A stretch of DNA of 63,226 nucleotides from an uncultured Chlorobiaceae bacterium (GTDB taxonomy: Bacteria > Bacteroidota > Chlorobiia > Chlorobiales > Chlorobiaceae), in assembly GCA_903915955.1 (NCBI GenBank), contig CAIWUU010000176.1:1-63226 (forward strand). The letters are read 5' to 3'. Below the pieces are notes generated by a model, which was not told the origin of the DNA, did not search any database, and saw only the letters and a program-made list of their open reading frames with translations. Each line of letters starts with the position of its first letter. Position 1 is the first letter of the stretch. The position numbers and the translations under genes are program-made. Shown here in pieces: positions 9,201 to 16,156 of the stretch.

Positions 9201-9589
9201 ATTTTGAAGGTGAACCTGCCCGACCGATCTCCGAGCGAAAGATCAAGCGATCGGTTTTCCGTGATATTTCGGGAATGCTCCGTTCATTCGATTATGCGGC
9301 ATTCAGCGCTCTGCACCAGATAGAGGCGACACTTCGTCCTGAAGATCGGGCTGCTCTCGAACCGTGGGCCGACCGCTGGAGCTTCTATGTCGGGCAGCAT
9401 TTTATCGACAGCTACTTCGAAAAAACCAAAGGCAGCGATATTGTGCCTGCTGATGCAAAACAGCGCGAGCATCTCATGCGTGGCTATCTGATGAACAAGG
9501 CAATTTATGAGCTCAACTACGAGCTCAACAATCGCCCGGAATGGGCAGGAATCCCGCTTCGTGGTATTCTGAAAATTCTGGAGACATAA
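6287..9589 (+). CDS. treS: Trehalose synthase-maltokinase fusion
   Basis: An 1100-residue bifunctional protein. Residues 1 to about 550 are GH13 trehalose synthase (trehalose-maltose isomerisation), with nucleophile Asp204 (GLRLDAVPY), Glu246 (LLAEANQWP) and Asp312 (LRNHDELT). Residues from about 570 on are a maltokinase (Mak/Pep2), with the kinase-like catalytic motif HGDYHLGQVL (Asp955) and the metal motif IIDFEGEPARP. The product maltose-1-phosphate is the donor for GlgE, encoded just upstream on the same strand. Such fusions are known in several phyla. Branching enzyme GlgB, needed to finish glucan, is not in this window. Confidence 0.93.
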   Translation: MYQPEPLWYKDAIIYEAHVKTFYDSNNDGVGDFQGLRQKLGYLQSLGITAIWILPFYPSPLRDDGYDIADYMSVNPDYGTLEDFRQFLDEAHDLGLKVITELVVNHTSDQHAWFQQARKAPAGSPERNFYVWSDDPNKYSETRIIFQDFETSNWTYDAVAGQYYWHRFYHHQPDLNFENPAVHEALRNVLDFWLGMGVDGLRLDAVPYLYEEENSNCENLPKTYDYLRGLRAYVDEHYPNRMLLAEANQWPEDSAAYFGTGDLCHMNFHFPLMPRMYMAVATEDRFPILDILEQTPEIPPDCQWASFLRNHDELTLEMVTDEERDYMRRIYANDPKARINLGIRRRLAPLMSNDRRKIELMNIMLLSLPGTPVLYYGDEIGMGDNFYLGDRDGVRTPMQWNADRNAGFSRANPQRLQLPVIIDPEYHYEAVNVEVQESNINSLLWWMRHAISTAHRYKSLSRGTIEFLEVSNPKVLIFIRQFEDETILSIINLSKNAQAVTIDLSRFEGFIPEEVFSLNRFPKIKNNPYMVALGSYGYFWLKLIKDAEEVDNRGSLEKPFTSVTSWPGLFTGKSRELLETEVLPQYYNTSRWFGGKARTIMSIAINDTIPVTGMPKAKLLVTEVRYSSGENDLYQLPVCFGPLATINQADDNFSKRVIARVVIGDEEGYLCDATFDSQFLTHLYHIVTGKKTWQGKAGLVSGLKSLKLNPLNEQFAGSEPEPSLMGVEQSNTSIRFHNDLCLKLYRRIETGLSPEVEMCSALSDHTSFTNLPSFLGSLNYDQNRKSRYSLGILQNYVKNEGDAWQLSLDQAKHYYDNILANVHKGLTLPALPSLSGNPVELPVIMQELIGGVYLGMIEKLAERTAEMHLALASLNDDPAFAPEAFTTLYQRSIYQAMCEQVKRAVILIREIMPAMAAEQQKLATLFVQQQKQVLQQFDPIRLDKIDTLKIRIHGDYHLGQVLFTGKDFVIIDFEGEPARPISERKIKRSVFRDISGMLRSFDYAAFSALHQIEATLRPEDRAALEPWADRWSFYVGQHFIDSYFEKTKGSDIVPADAKQREHLMRGYLMNKAIYELNYELNNRPEWAGIPLRGILKILET

Positions 9590-9625
9590 CAATTCCGCCA
9601 AAGCCGAGCCCTGCCATTTTATTGC

Positions 9626-9656
9626 GGGGCCGGTTTACCGGCAATCCCCCTTTTTC
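9626..9656 (+). terminator. Candidate terminator after treS-mak
   Basis: GCCGG-TTTA-CCGGC (9629-9642) inside a wider GGGG/CCCC pairing, followed by CCCCCTTTTT. It overlaps the 3' end of the convergent mazG gene. Confidence 0.45.
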
Positions 9657-10453
9657 GCCATCCGCCACAACAGATCAAGCTCTTCGGGAGTATGTTCCTG
9701 CCACGCACGCCCTGATGCCGCGACTGAGGCTTCTATGCTGCGAAAACGTCCAATAAACTTGTTGGTTGCCTTGCGGAGAGCATCTTCGGGATTTGCACCA
9801 AGAAAACGGCTGTAGTTGACAATGGTGAAGAGCAGATCACCAAACTCATCCTCCTGCTCCTCCTTGGTTGTGGCGTTTTTCAGCTCTTTGATCTCCTCGA
9901 CAAGTTTGTCGAGCACGCCCTCATCACTCTGCCAGTCGAAGCCGACTCCGGCAACCTTTTTCTGCACCCGGTAGGCACGAAGAAGTTCCGACATCGCAGT
10001 TGGCACACCATCGAGCAGACTTTTTCGACCCTCTTTGAGCTTGAGTGCTTCCCAGTTTTTCAGCACAGCGCCTTCTGTTTCAGCAACAGTGTCGCCAAAA
10101 ACGTGCGGATGCCGATGCACAAGCTTGTGGCAAAGAGCATCAAAAACATCGATAAAGGAGAATGAGCCGCGCTCTTCACCAAGCAGTACCTGAAAACAGA
10201 GATGGAGAAAAAGATCGCCAATCTCCTTTTTCAGTTCACTTTCATCCTGCTGGTCAATGGCATGGACCAGTTCATAACTCTCCTCAAGCAACAGGTGGGC
10301 CAATGACTCTGGTGTCTGCTTCCTGTCCCAGGGGCACTCCTGCCGAAGCACCTTGACAAGCGACAGCACACGCTCGAACTGTTCCAGAAGGGTTCTCTCT
10401 TTCTCTGCGACAATCTCAGCTTTCAACTCTTCAATCGTGTTTTTTTCAAGCAT
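9635..10453 (-). CDS. mazG: Nucleoside triphosphate pyrophosphohydrolase MazG
   Basis: Hydrolyses NTPs or dNTPs to monophosphate and pyrophosphate, a house-cleaning role. Protein of 272 residues with two MazG repeats. The first has ECPWDRKQTPESLAHLLLEE, then ELVHAI and KKEIGDLFLHL, giving the ExxE and ExxD magnesium sites. The second has EDEFGDLLFTIVNYSR. It is transcribed away from mnmE. Confidence 0.93.
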   Translation of the reverse strand: MLEKNTIEELKAEIVAEKERTLLEQFERVLSLVKVLRQECPWDRKQTPESLAHLLLEESYELVHAIDQQDESELKKEIGDLFLHLCFQVLLGEERGSFSFIDVFDALCHKLVHRHPHVFGDTVAETEGAVLKNWEALKLKEGRKSLLDGVPTAMSELLRAYRVQKKVAGVGFDWQSDEGVLDKLVEEIKELKNATTKEEQEDEFGDLLFTIVNYSRFLGANPEDALRKATNKFIGRFRSIEASVAASGRAWQEHTPEELDLLWRMAKKGDCR

Positions 10454-10567
10454 CTCTCAATACTGTTTTTCGTTCCCATCGCAAATGCTGCGGAAGTTAC
10501 TCTTTCTTGGCGGTATTTCTTATACTTGCAGAGGAGAATAGCCGCGCCACACTGACATCCAGATATT

Positions 10568-11989
10568 ATGACCACACCCTTCACGCAGCAAGAACAGGGA
10601 GAGCCAATTGCCGCCATAGCCACACCAGTTGGTATCGGTGCCCTCGCCGTGGTACGTATCAGTGGCAGAGGGGTTTTCGATATTGCCCACAAGGTGTTCA
10701 AAAAAAAGGGGAGTCCCGCATTTCACTTCGCGCAATCGAAAGGCTTCAGGGCACATTTCGGCACCGTACACGACCGCGAGGGGTTAATTGACGAGGTGGT
10801 TGCGCTGGTGTTTCGCTCCCCCAACTCCTTTACGAAAGAGGATATGGTTGAATTAAGCTGCCATGGTGGGCCGGTTGTGGTGAAACATATCCTGAAAGTC
10901 TTGCTTGATGAAGGGTGCCGACTGGCTGAGCCCGGAGAGTTTACCCGACGCGCGTTTCTCAACGGTCGCATTGATCTCTTGCAGGCCGAGGCTATTGGCG
11001 AAATGATCCACGCACGATCCGAATCCGCATTCCGAACCGCAGTGACCCAGATGCAAGGCTCGCTCTCCAACCGACTGGATGCCATGAGGGAAGAGCTTCT
11101 GCGATCATGCGCCCTTCTTGAGCTTGAGCTTGACTTCAGTGAGGAGGATGTTGAATTCCAGAGCAGAACCCAGCTTAAGGAGGAGCTTCATCTCTTGCAG
11201 GAAGAGCTTTCACGCCTTATCGACTCCTACCAGCATGGCCGGCTTTTGAAGGAGGGGGTGGCAACCGTCATTGCTGGAAAGCCAAATGCTGGCAAATCGA
11301 CACTACTGAATGCGATGCTTGGCGAAGAGCGCTCTATCGTAAGCCATCAACCTGGCACAACACGTGACTACATCGAAGAGTGCTTTGTGCACAACAAAAC
11401 CATGTTCCGCCTCACCGATACCGCCGGACTTCGCGAAGGAGAAGAGGAGGTTGAACATGAAGGTATCCGGCGCAGCTACAAAAAAATCTCCGAAGCTGAC
11501 CTGATTCTTTATCTCCTCGATATTAGCCTAGACAATTATCTTGAGGAAATTTCACAGATTCAAGCATTTTTGGAGCAATACCCCATAGCTCACCTGATTG
11601 TGATCGCCAATAAAACCGACCTCACCACCAAGAGCGCTGCACGGCTGGAACAACTGCGAGCAGCAACCGGCTGCGATGTCTGCGGTGTAGCCGCCTCCAC
11701 AGGAGATGGGCTTGACCGCCTCAAACACGTGATGAGCAGCATTGCGGAAGGGCTGAACAAACAACAAGAAGCAAGTGTGCTCGTCACCAGCCTGCGCCAC
11801 TACGAAGCGCTCCGTAACGCAGCCGATACCATCAACAATGCACAAGAGCTGATCGACAGGGGGGCAGAAACAGAACTTATCGCATTTGAACTCCGATCAG
11901 CACTGGAATTTGTGGGCGAAATCACCGGAAAAGTGGTCAACGAAGAGATTCTGACGCTCATCTTTGAGCGGTTCTGCATCGGGAAATGA
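10568..11989 (+). CDS. mnmE: tRNA modification GTPase MnmE
   Basis: With MnmG it installs the carboxymethylaminomethyl group on wobble uridine-34 of tRNAs. The 473-residue protein has an N-terminal tetrahydrofolate-binding domain (FTQQEQGEPIAAIATPVG), a helical domain, and an inserted GTPase domain with P-loop GKPNAGKSTLLNAM, DTAGLRE and NKTD. The C-terminus is the diagnostic FERFCIGK, whose Cys takes part in modification. The partner mnmG is not in the window. Confidence 0.96.
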   Translation: MTTPFTQQEQGEPIAAIATPVGIGALAVVRISGRGVFDIAHKVFKKKGSPAFHFAQSKGFRAHFGTVHDREGLIDEVVALVFRSPNSFTKEDMVELSCHGGPVVVKHILKVLLDEGCRLAEPGEFTRRAFLNGRIDLLQAEAIGEMIHARSESAFRTAVTQMQGSLSNRLDAMREELLRSCALLELELDFSEEDVEFQSRTQLKEELHLLQEELSRLIDSYQHGRLLKEGVATVIAGKPNAGKSTLLNAMLGEERSIVSHQPGTTRDYIEECFVHNKTMFRLTDTAGLREGEEEVEHEGIRRSYKKISEADLILYLLDISLDNYLEEISQIQAFLEQYPIAHLIVIANKTDLTTKSAARLEQLRAATGCDVCGVAASTGDGLDRLKHVMSSIAEGLNKQQEASVLVTSLRHYEALRNAADTINNAQELIDRGAETELIAFELRSALEFVGEITGKVVNEEILTLIFERFCIGK

Positions 11990-12021
11990 CGTTTTTTTTC
12001 AAATCTGCCTCTGCAGAACAT

Positions 12022-12048
12022 TGCGGATAATCAACCGGATTACCCGCA
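12022..12048. terminator. Hairpin between convergent mnmE and the FISUMP gene
   Basis: TGCGGATAATC (12022-12032), a 5-base loop and GATTACCCGCA (12038-12048) pair with one A-C mismatch. There is no clear T-run. It probably ends transcription in one or both directions. Confidence 0.4.
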
Positions 12049-12065
12049 ACAAAAGCGAGAAAAGA

Positions 12066-12758
12066 TCAATCCTGTACACAGCGCACTGAAAGACCATCTT
12101 TTTTATCCTGAGCACTTACATTGATAAACGAGCTATCAAAATTAAACTGTGCTGCCCAAGCATGAGTTTTTGAGTCCTCAGAGGCAGACCAGAACCAGGC
12201 ATCTTCGCCAAGAGACTTGAAGAGATCATCTGCCGCTATCCTGATGCCTCCCTGCAGCGCATTAAAATCCATGACATCATCAACGGAAGTATATGGATAG
12301 CGCCAAGCGACTGTTGAATGTGCCTTTTTTGCTGCAGGAACGGGTGCACCAACCAAAACTCGGCCCAAAGCCTTCCACTCCTCATCGCTCGCTATATGCC
12401 AACCCTTTGGAGCAAGACCGCGCGGGTCACTGACGGCATACCAGTTGTACAGGCGTCCATACGTCTTGCCTTTTGCACTATCATTGTTGTAATAACACCA
12501 GACCCCCTCTCCATTGGCTGCTGCAGCAAGCCACTCCGCACTGCTTTCAACCTGGCGGATGGAATCGCCGTTACGGTATTTCGAGACATTCAGATTATCC
12601 TTCATCCACACTTTCCCTCCTTTGGTCACCGTGTTATAACCATAATGATCGATATCGAAAAACCTCTCCCCGGCTTCAGCCCGAAGATATAAAAAGGATG
12701 TGACCACGGTCATCACAAGTATAAGCAACCCGTACGTTCCACCCGGTTTCTGTTTCAT
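12066..12758 (-). CDS. Secreted FISUMP-domain protein
   Basis: Protein of 230 residues with an N-terminal hydrophobic signal ending near AEA. The body matches the Fibrobacter succinogenes major paralogous domain: WMKDNLNVSKYRNGDSI, RLYNWYAV, PKGWHIASDEEWKAL, FWSASE and SVRCVQD. The domain is common in secreted and surface proteins of Bacteroidetes, Chlorobi and Fibrobacteres, and its function is unknown. The gene has the same type of promoter (12834-12889) as the tlpA operon and the adhesin. Confidence 0.8.
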   Translation of the reverse strand: MKQKPGGTYGLLILVMTVVTSFLYLRAEAGERFFDIDHYGYNTVTKGGKVWMKDNLNVSKYRNGDSIRQVESSAEWLAAAANGEGVWCYYNNDSAKGKTYGRLYNWYAVSDPRGLAPKGWHIASDEEWKALGRVLVGAPVPAAKKAHSTVAWRYPYTSVDDVMDFNALQGGIRIAADDLFKSLGEDAWFWSASEDSKTHAWAAQFNFDSSFINVSAQDKKDGLSVRCVQD

Positions 12759-12833
12759 AGATTAGCTCCAGTTAAAAATGTTATTGTTTTTTTATAAATA
12801 AACGCCATAAACCGTCCCTCTTATTTATCCGTA

Positions 12834-12889
12834 AACATAACAGATGCACTCTTAAGAGATTATTAACAAAAACTTAAAAGATTATTAAA
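12834..12889 (-). promoter_or_regulatory. Promoter with 11-bp-periodic TTTAAG boxes (FISUMP gene)
   Basis: On the minus strand, heptamers begin at 12889 (TTTAATA), 12878 (TTTAAGT), 12867 (GTTAATA) and 12856 (CTTAAGA), with an 11-bp period. The -10 hexamer TATGTT begins at 12839, exactly 50 bp from the first box. The -35 is poor, as expected when a response regulator bound to direct repeats replaces it. Two more promoters in the window share this layout. Confidence 0.6.
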
Positions 12890-12950
12890 ATTATCACAAA
12901 TGCTTTTGCCCTGCCATCAGAGTGATAACAAGGCAAAAAGAAGAGGAGAG

Positions 12951-13748
12951 TCAGCCGTTTGTGTAGGTGTGGACGCTATTTTGAGCGGAAGGGAGGTAGT
13001 TCACCCCAAACCAGCAGACCAGAAGCACAAGGAAAGAGAGCGCCAGATACCACTGCAACTTGCCTTGGTCAATCTTGTAACGATACGCATGAAGATAGCC
13101 AAGATAGGCCAGCCAGGACAGAAACGCCCATGTCTCCTTTGGATCCCATGTCCAGTAATGCCCCCAAGCCTCTTTTGCCCACAAAGCTCCAAAGATTAAT
13201 CCGAATGAGAGCAGTACAAAGCCCAGAAGCGCCAGATAGTGAGAAACCGATTCACCGGCTACATTTTCTTTCGATCTCAGTTGAAGAAAAACATTGTGCA
13301 ATGCTGTAACAGAAGAGGCCGCAAGCATCACATAACCAATAAGATAAACAACAACATGCGGTATAAACCACGGACTTTGCAGAGCGGGCATGAGGGTTTT
13401 GTCGAACACCTCAGGATGGTTCATATTGATCACGAGAAAAAACACCGCCAAGCCCATGCAATAGTATTTGAGCCATGTGATCTTCCAGCGATACTCTACG
13501 AGAAACCCGACAAGAGGAATAAGCGCGGCATACCATAACCGTGTTTCGCCCAGTGTCCTGAGTGGCGGACGGTCAAGAAGCGACCAGTACAAGCCTATGA
13601 AGCACACCATCACCAAAGATCCTGCAAAAGAGAGAATAAGTGCAGGAAGTTTCAGCACAGGAGTGCGTCGCGCAAAGAGACCAAGGAGCGAACCCGTCGC
13701 CCAGAAGGCTATAGCCGTTATGGCTGCCGTATTAAAATCAACGATCAT
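12951..13748 (-). CDS. ccsA: Cytochrome c maturation protein, CcsA/ResC family
   Basis: Integral membrane haem-handling protein of System II cytochrome c assembly; 265 residues with about eight hydrophobic segments. The signature WGHYWTWDPKETWAFLSW is the WWD-type haem-binding motif of CcsA/CcmC/CcmF proteins. The start overlaps the end of the upstream ResB-like gene by 4 bp (13745-13748), so the two are coupled. In System II the two proteins form the haem exporter and synthase that attaches haem to CxxCH. The dihaem cytochrome and the Cyc2-like protein downstream are obvious clients. Confidence 0.9.
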   Translation of the reverse strand: MIVDFNTAAITAIAFWATGSLLGLFARRTPVLKLPALILSFAGSLVMVCFIGLYWSLLDRPPLRTLGETRLWYAALIPLVGFLVEYRWKITWLKYYCMGLAVFFLVINMNHPEVFDKTLMPALQSPWFIPHVVVYLIGYVMLAASSVTALHNVFLQLRSKENVAGESVSHYLALLGFVLLSFGLIFGALWAKEAWGHYWTWDPKETWAFLSWLAYLGYLHAYRYKIDQGKLQWYLALSFLVLLVCWFGVNYLPSAQNSVHTYTNG

Positions 13749-14986
13749 GATACCCCCCCTTTCTGCTTAATACCATTCCAGAAAAACATCAAGTTTCCTG
13801 CCATAATCATAAAAAAGCCAAGATAGACTGCCGGAAGCCAAGGGTCACGAATAACTTCTATAAGACTATACTTCGACCATCTCCCAACTTCGTTATCGTA
13901 TCCCATCTGATAGAGCTTCCATCCCATAACGTTTATCGGATGGTTAACCTCAAGAGTCGCTGATGTCTGTTGGCCGCTTTCACCATGTACCGTTACGTCC
14001 GAACGAAATGCTTTCGGTGCACCTGGCATCATAACAAAATAAAGTTCTCTAAACTGTGCCGCATAGGGCTTCATCATGGGGCTGCCGGTGCTGATCCATG
14101 CATCAATCGGTGCAGCGTCAGCACTGGCAATCCTCAATTTTGCAAAGGGAACTCCTGCTTTACTCTCTGCCGGTTCGGGATCTCCGTTTTTTCCCGGGAG
14201 AGCTGAGGGCAAAAAGTCAACCACTTCAACATCGACACCTTTCCACGATGCCTTCGCGCCCTTATGAACAAGGGTAGTCCTCTTTGTTCGTTCTTGAAGA
14301 GGCTGCTCTTTATGTGGATCATACAAAAACAGTTGGGGGGGATACTCCTCCAGAGAAAAGTCATGAAGAACAACAGAAAAAGGCAGCCGTTGCTCGGTAT
14401 CGTTCTCCATTGACCAGGCAAGATTACTCGACTCTCCCTCATCAACCTTCACCACAAGGCGCTGAAGATCAGGAGCGCCAAAAACGCCGCAGGAGAGCGC
14501 TATCCAGAATCCTGCGTGAAACAGGATAAATTGGAGATTCTTCATGTTGAATGGAACAAGCCGCCATGACAGCGAGAGGCCCAGGTTGGCAAGAAAGAGC
14601 ACAACGGTCAGCGCAAACGGCCAGCTCGAAAAAATCTGGTTCACACCAAGCAGGGCAAAGAGAGAACCCGCCATCAGCCCTCCCTGTGGCACAACTCCCC
14701 CGATCAATGAGAGAACTGAAATCGCCACAATAAGGCAAAGACCAAGAGGAATCCCGCCAAACCACTTCACCATCTCATTTTCCCTGAAACCAAGGCCAGT
14801 ACCAAGGATAAGGGCAGCAAAAACAGCAAGAACAACTGCATTGACAGGCAAGCGGAACATCGGAATACCCTGCCCTGAAGTTGCATATTGAACGATAAAG
14901 CCCACAAGAACAGAGAGTGCTGTAAAAATTGAAGATTCCCTGAACTCCCAGGGAACCTGAAACCAGCGACGCCTGACAACCACCAT
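13745..14986 (-). CDS. resB: Cytochrome c maturation protein, ResB/Ccs1 family
   Basis: Protein of 413 residues: four hydrophobic segments in the first 180 residues, a large periplasmic domain (about 200-370), and a last membrane segment (PAVYLGFFMIMAGNLMFFW). The motif HPINVMGWKLYQMGYD near the C-terminal end is typical of ResB/Ccs1. It partners CcsA in System II. The pair is divergent from the cytochrome gene at 15368. Confidence 0.88.
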   Translation of the reverse strand: MVVVRRRWFQVPWEFRESSIFTALSVLVGFIVQYATSGQGIPMFRLPVNAVVLAVFAALILGTGLGFRENEMVKWFGGIPLGLCLIVAISVLSLIGGVVPQGGLMAGSLFALLGVNQIFSSWPFALTVVLFLANLGLSLSWRLVPFNMKNLQFILFHAGFWIALSCGVFGAPDLQRLVVKVDEGESSNLAWSMENDTEQRLPFSVVLHDFSLEEYPPQLFLYDPHKEQPLQERTKRTTLVHKGAKASWKGVDVEVVDFLPSALPGKNGDPEPAESKAGVPFAKLRIASADAAPIDAWISTGSPMMKPYAAQFRELYFVMMPGAPKAFRSDVTVHGESGQQTSATLEVNHPINVMGWKLYQMGYDNEVGRWSKYSLIEVIRDPWLPAVYLGFFMIMAGNLMFFWNGIKQKGGVS

Positions 14987-15074
14987 AGCGATATACCTGA
15001 AATAAGCTTGATTAAGAAAAAACTAACACATCACTGAGGCGGATGTGACATCGTCTAAAATATAACACGACAGC

Positions 15075-15203
15075 GCTGTGAGACAAAGATATTGTTCGCC
15101 CTGATTTAATTTTATGGAACAGTAACCAGCAACGCACCACGATACAATGGTTACCCCGCCAGCCAATTTAACGATTGTTAAATCAATTAAAATTGAGTAT
15201 ACT
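15075..15203 (+). promoter_or_regulatory. Promoter region of the dihaem cytochrome gene
   Basis: In the 380-bp gap between divergent resB and the cytochrome gene, TTGTTA (15175-15180), 17 bp and TATACT (15198-15203) form a good promoter. The -35 is overlapped by the palindrome ATTTAAC-GATT-GTTAAAT (15166-15183), similar in form to CRP/FNR-family sites. The rest of the gap shows nothing recognisable. Confidence 0.5.
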
Positions 15204-15367
15204 GTTGCTTTATCATATCTTTAGTACTGACCAAAAATCGATTGCCGCTTATAGTACTCACAAGTCAAGCCTGAGTTGGATGGGGGCATCGCCTTTATCA
15301 CGTCAGTGAAGAAAAAAAGCTTTTACCGTCAATTGTACAATCATTTGCCAATAAAAACGAAGAAATT

Positions 15368-15955
15368 ATGAAACATTTCGCACAGCTCTGTATGTTGATT
15401 TTCGCTTTTTTTTGTACAACGCAAACACTAAAGTCCGAGAGCATTGGCAAAGCTGATCCAGCAACGGTTAGCACACCAGCCGTTCATCCCGGAAACTTTG
15501 ATAAAGCGGAACTGGCTAAAAAATATAATCTTGCTGAAGGAAAAGAGATCTATACCAACTCTTGTTCAGCATGCCATACTATTGGCTTAGTAGCGGCTCC
15601 GAAAATAAAGGTAGCTACACCAGCCGGTAAAGCTGAGCCAGCAAAGGGTAGCACACCAGCCGCTCATCCCGGCAACATTGACAAAGCGGAACTGGCAAAA
15701 AAATATAATCTTGCTGAGGGAAAAGAGATCTACACCAACTCTTGTTCTGCATGCCATGGCATTGGCTTATTAGCGGCTCCGAAATTTTGTGATATAACGG
15801 CATGGAAGCCAAGAATGGCAAACGGTATGGATACTCTGATCAAGCACACCGTTGAAGGTTTTAATGGCATGCCCTCAAAAGGTGGGATAGACACACTCAC
15901 ATTAGATCAAGCGGCCAATGCGGTTGCCTATATGGTGGACCAATGTCTCTTTTAA
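15368..15955 (+). CDS. Periplasmic dihaem c-type cytochrome with internal duplication
   Basis: Protein of 195 residues with a signal peptide and two identical CSACH haem sites (residues 66-70 and 126-130). Residues about 27-79 and 87-139 are near-identical copies with a period of 60 residues (180 bp). Only the second copy continues into a full cytochrome c domain with a distal ligand candidate Met168 (GFNGMPSKGG). The first copy lacks a following Met, so its haem may be bis-His, five-coordinate or use a residue from the other half. It probably shuttles electrons in the periplasm next to the Cyc2-like outer-membrane protein. Confidence 0.9.
   Translation: MKHFAQLCMLIFAFFCTTQTLKSESIGKADPATVSTPAVHPGNFDKAELAKKYNLAEGKEIYTNSCSACHTIGLVAAPKIKVATPAGKAEPAKGSTPAAHPGNIDKAELAKKYNLAEGKEIYTNSCSACHGIGLLAAPKFCDITAWKPRMANGMDTLIKHTVEGFNGMPSKGGIDTLTLDQAANAVAYMVDQCLF
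15446..15785 (+). repeat. 180-bp tandem duplication inside the cytochrome gene
   Basis: Two direct copies, about 15446-15605 and 15626-15785, offset by 180 bp with only scattered differences. The low divergence points to a recent duplication. Confidence 0.85.
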
Positions 15956-15989
15956 CGGCATGAATTAACAGAATCTTAGCATAATATTT

Positions 15990-16090
15990 GGAGAAATTGA
16001 ATAAAAAGGAGAAATTGTTAAAGGGTCGCTTGGCTAAAACTGAAAGTGAAGAAGCGGGGAGACCCTGTATTGAATTACTTTACTTTTTTT
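15990..16090 (+). terminator. Hairpin and T-rich tract between the cytochrome and the Cyc2-like gene
   Basis: A direct repeat GGAGAAATTG occurs at 15990-15999 and 16008-16017. Then AGGGTC plus GCTT (16022-16031) can pair with AAGC and GACCCT (16052-16066), followed by a T-rich stretch ending TTTTTTTTGTAG. It may terminate the first transcript or structure the leader of the second. Confidence 0.4.
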
Positions 16091-16156
16091 TGTAGTACGA
16101 GCGTTGTGATTTTTAGTAACCCCCATCATTTCATTTAATAACAACAGGAGCGAAGT

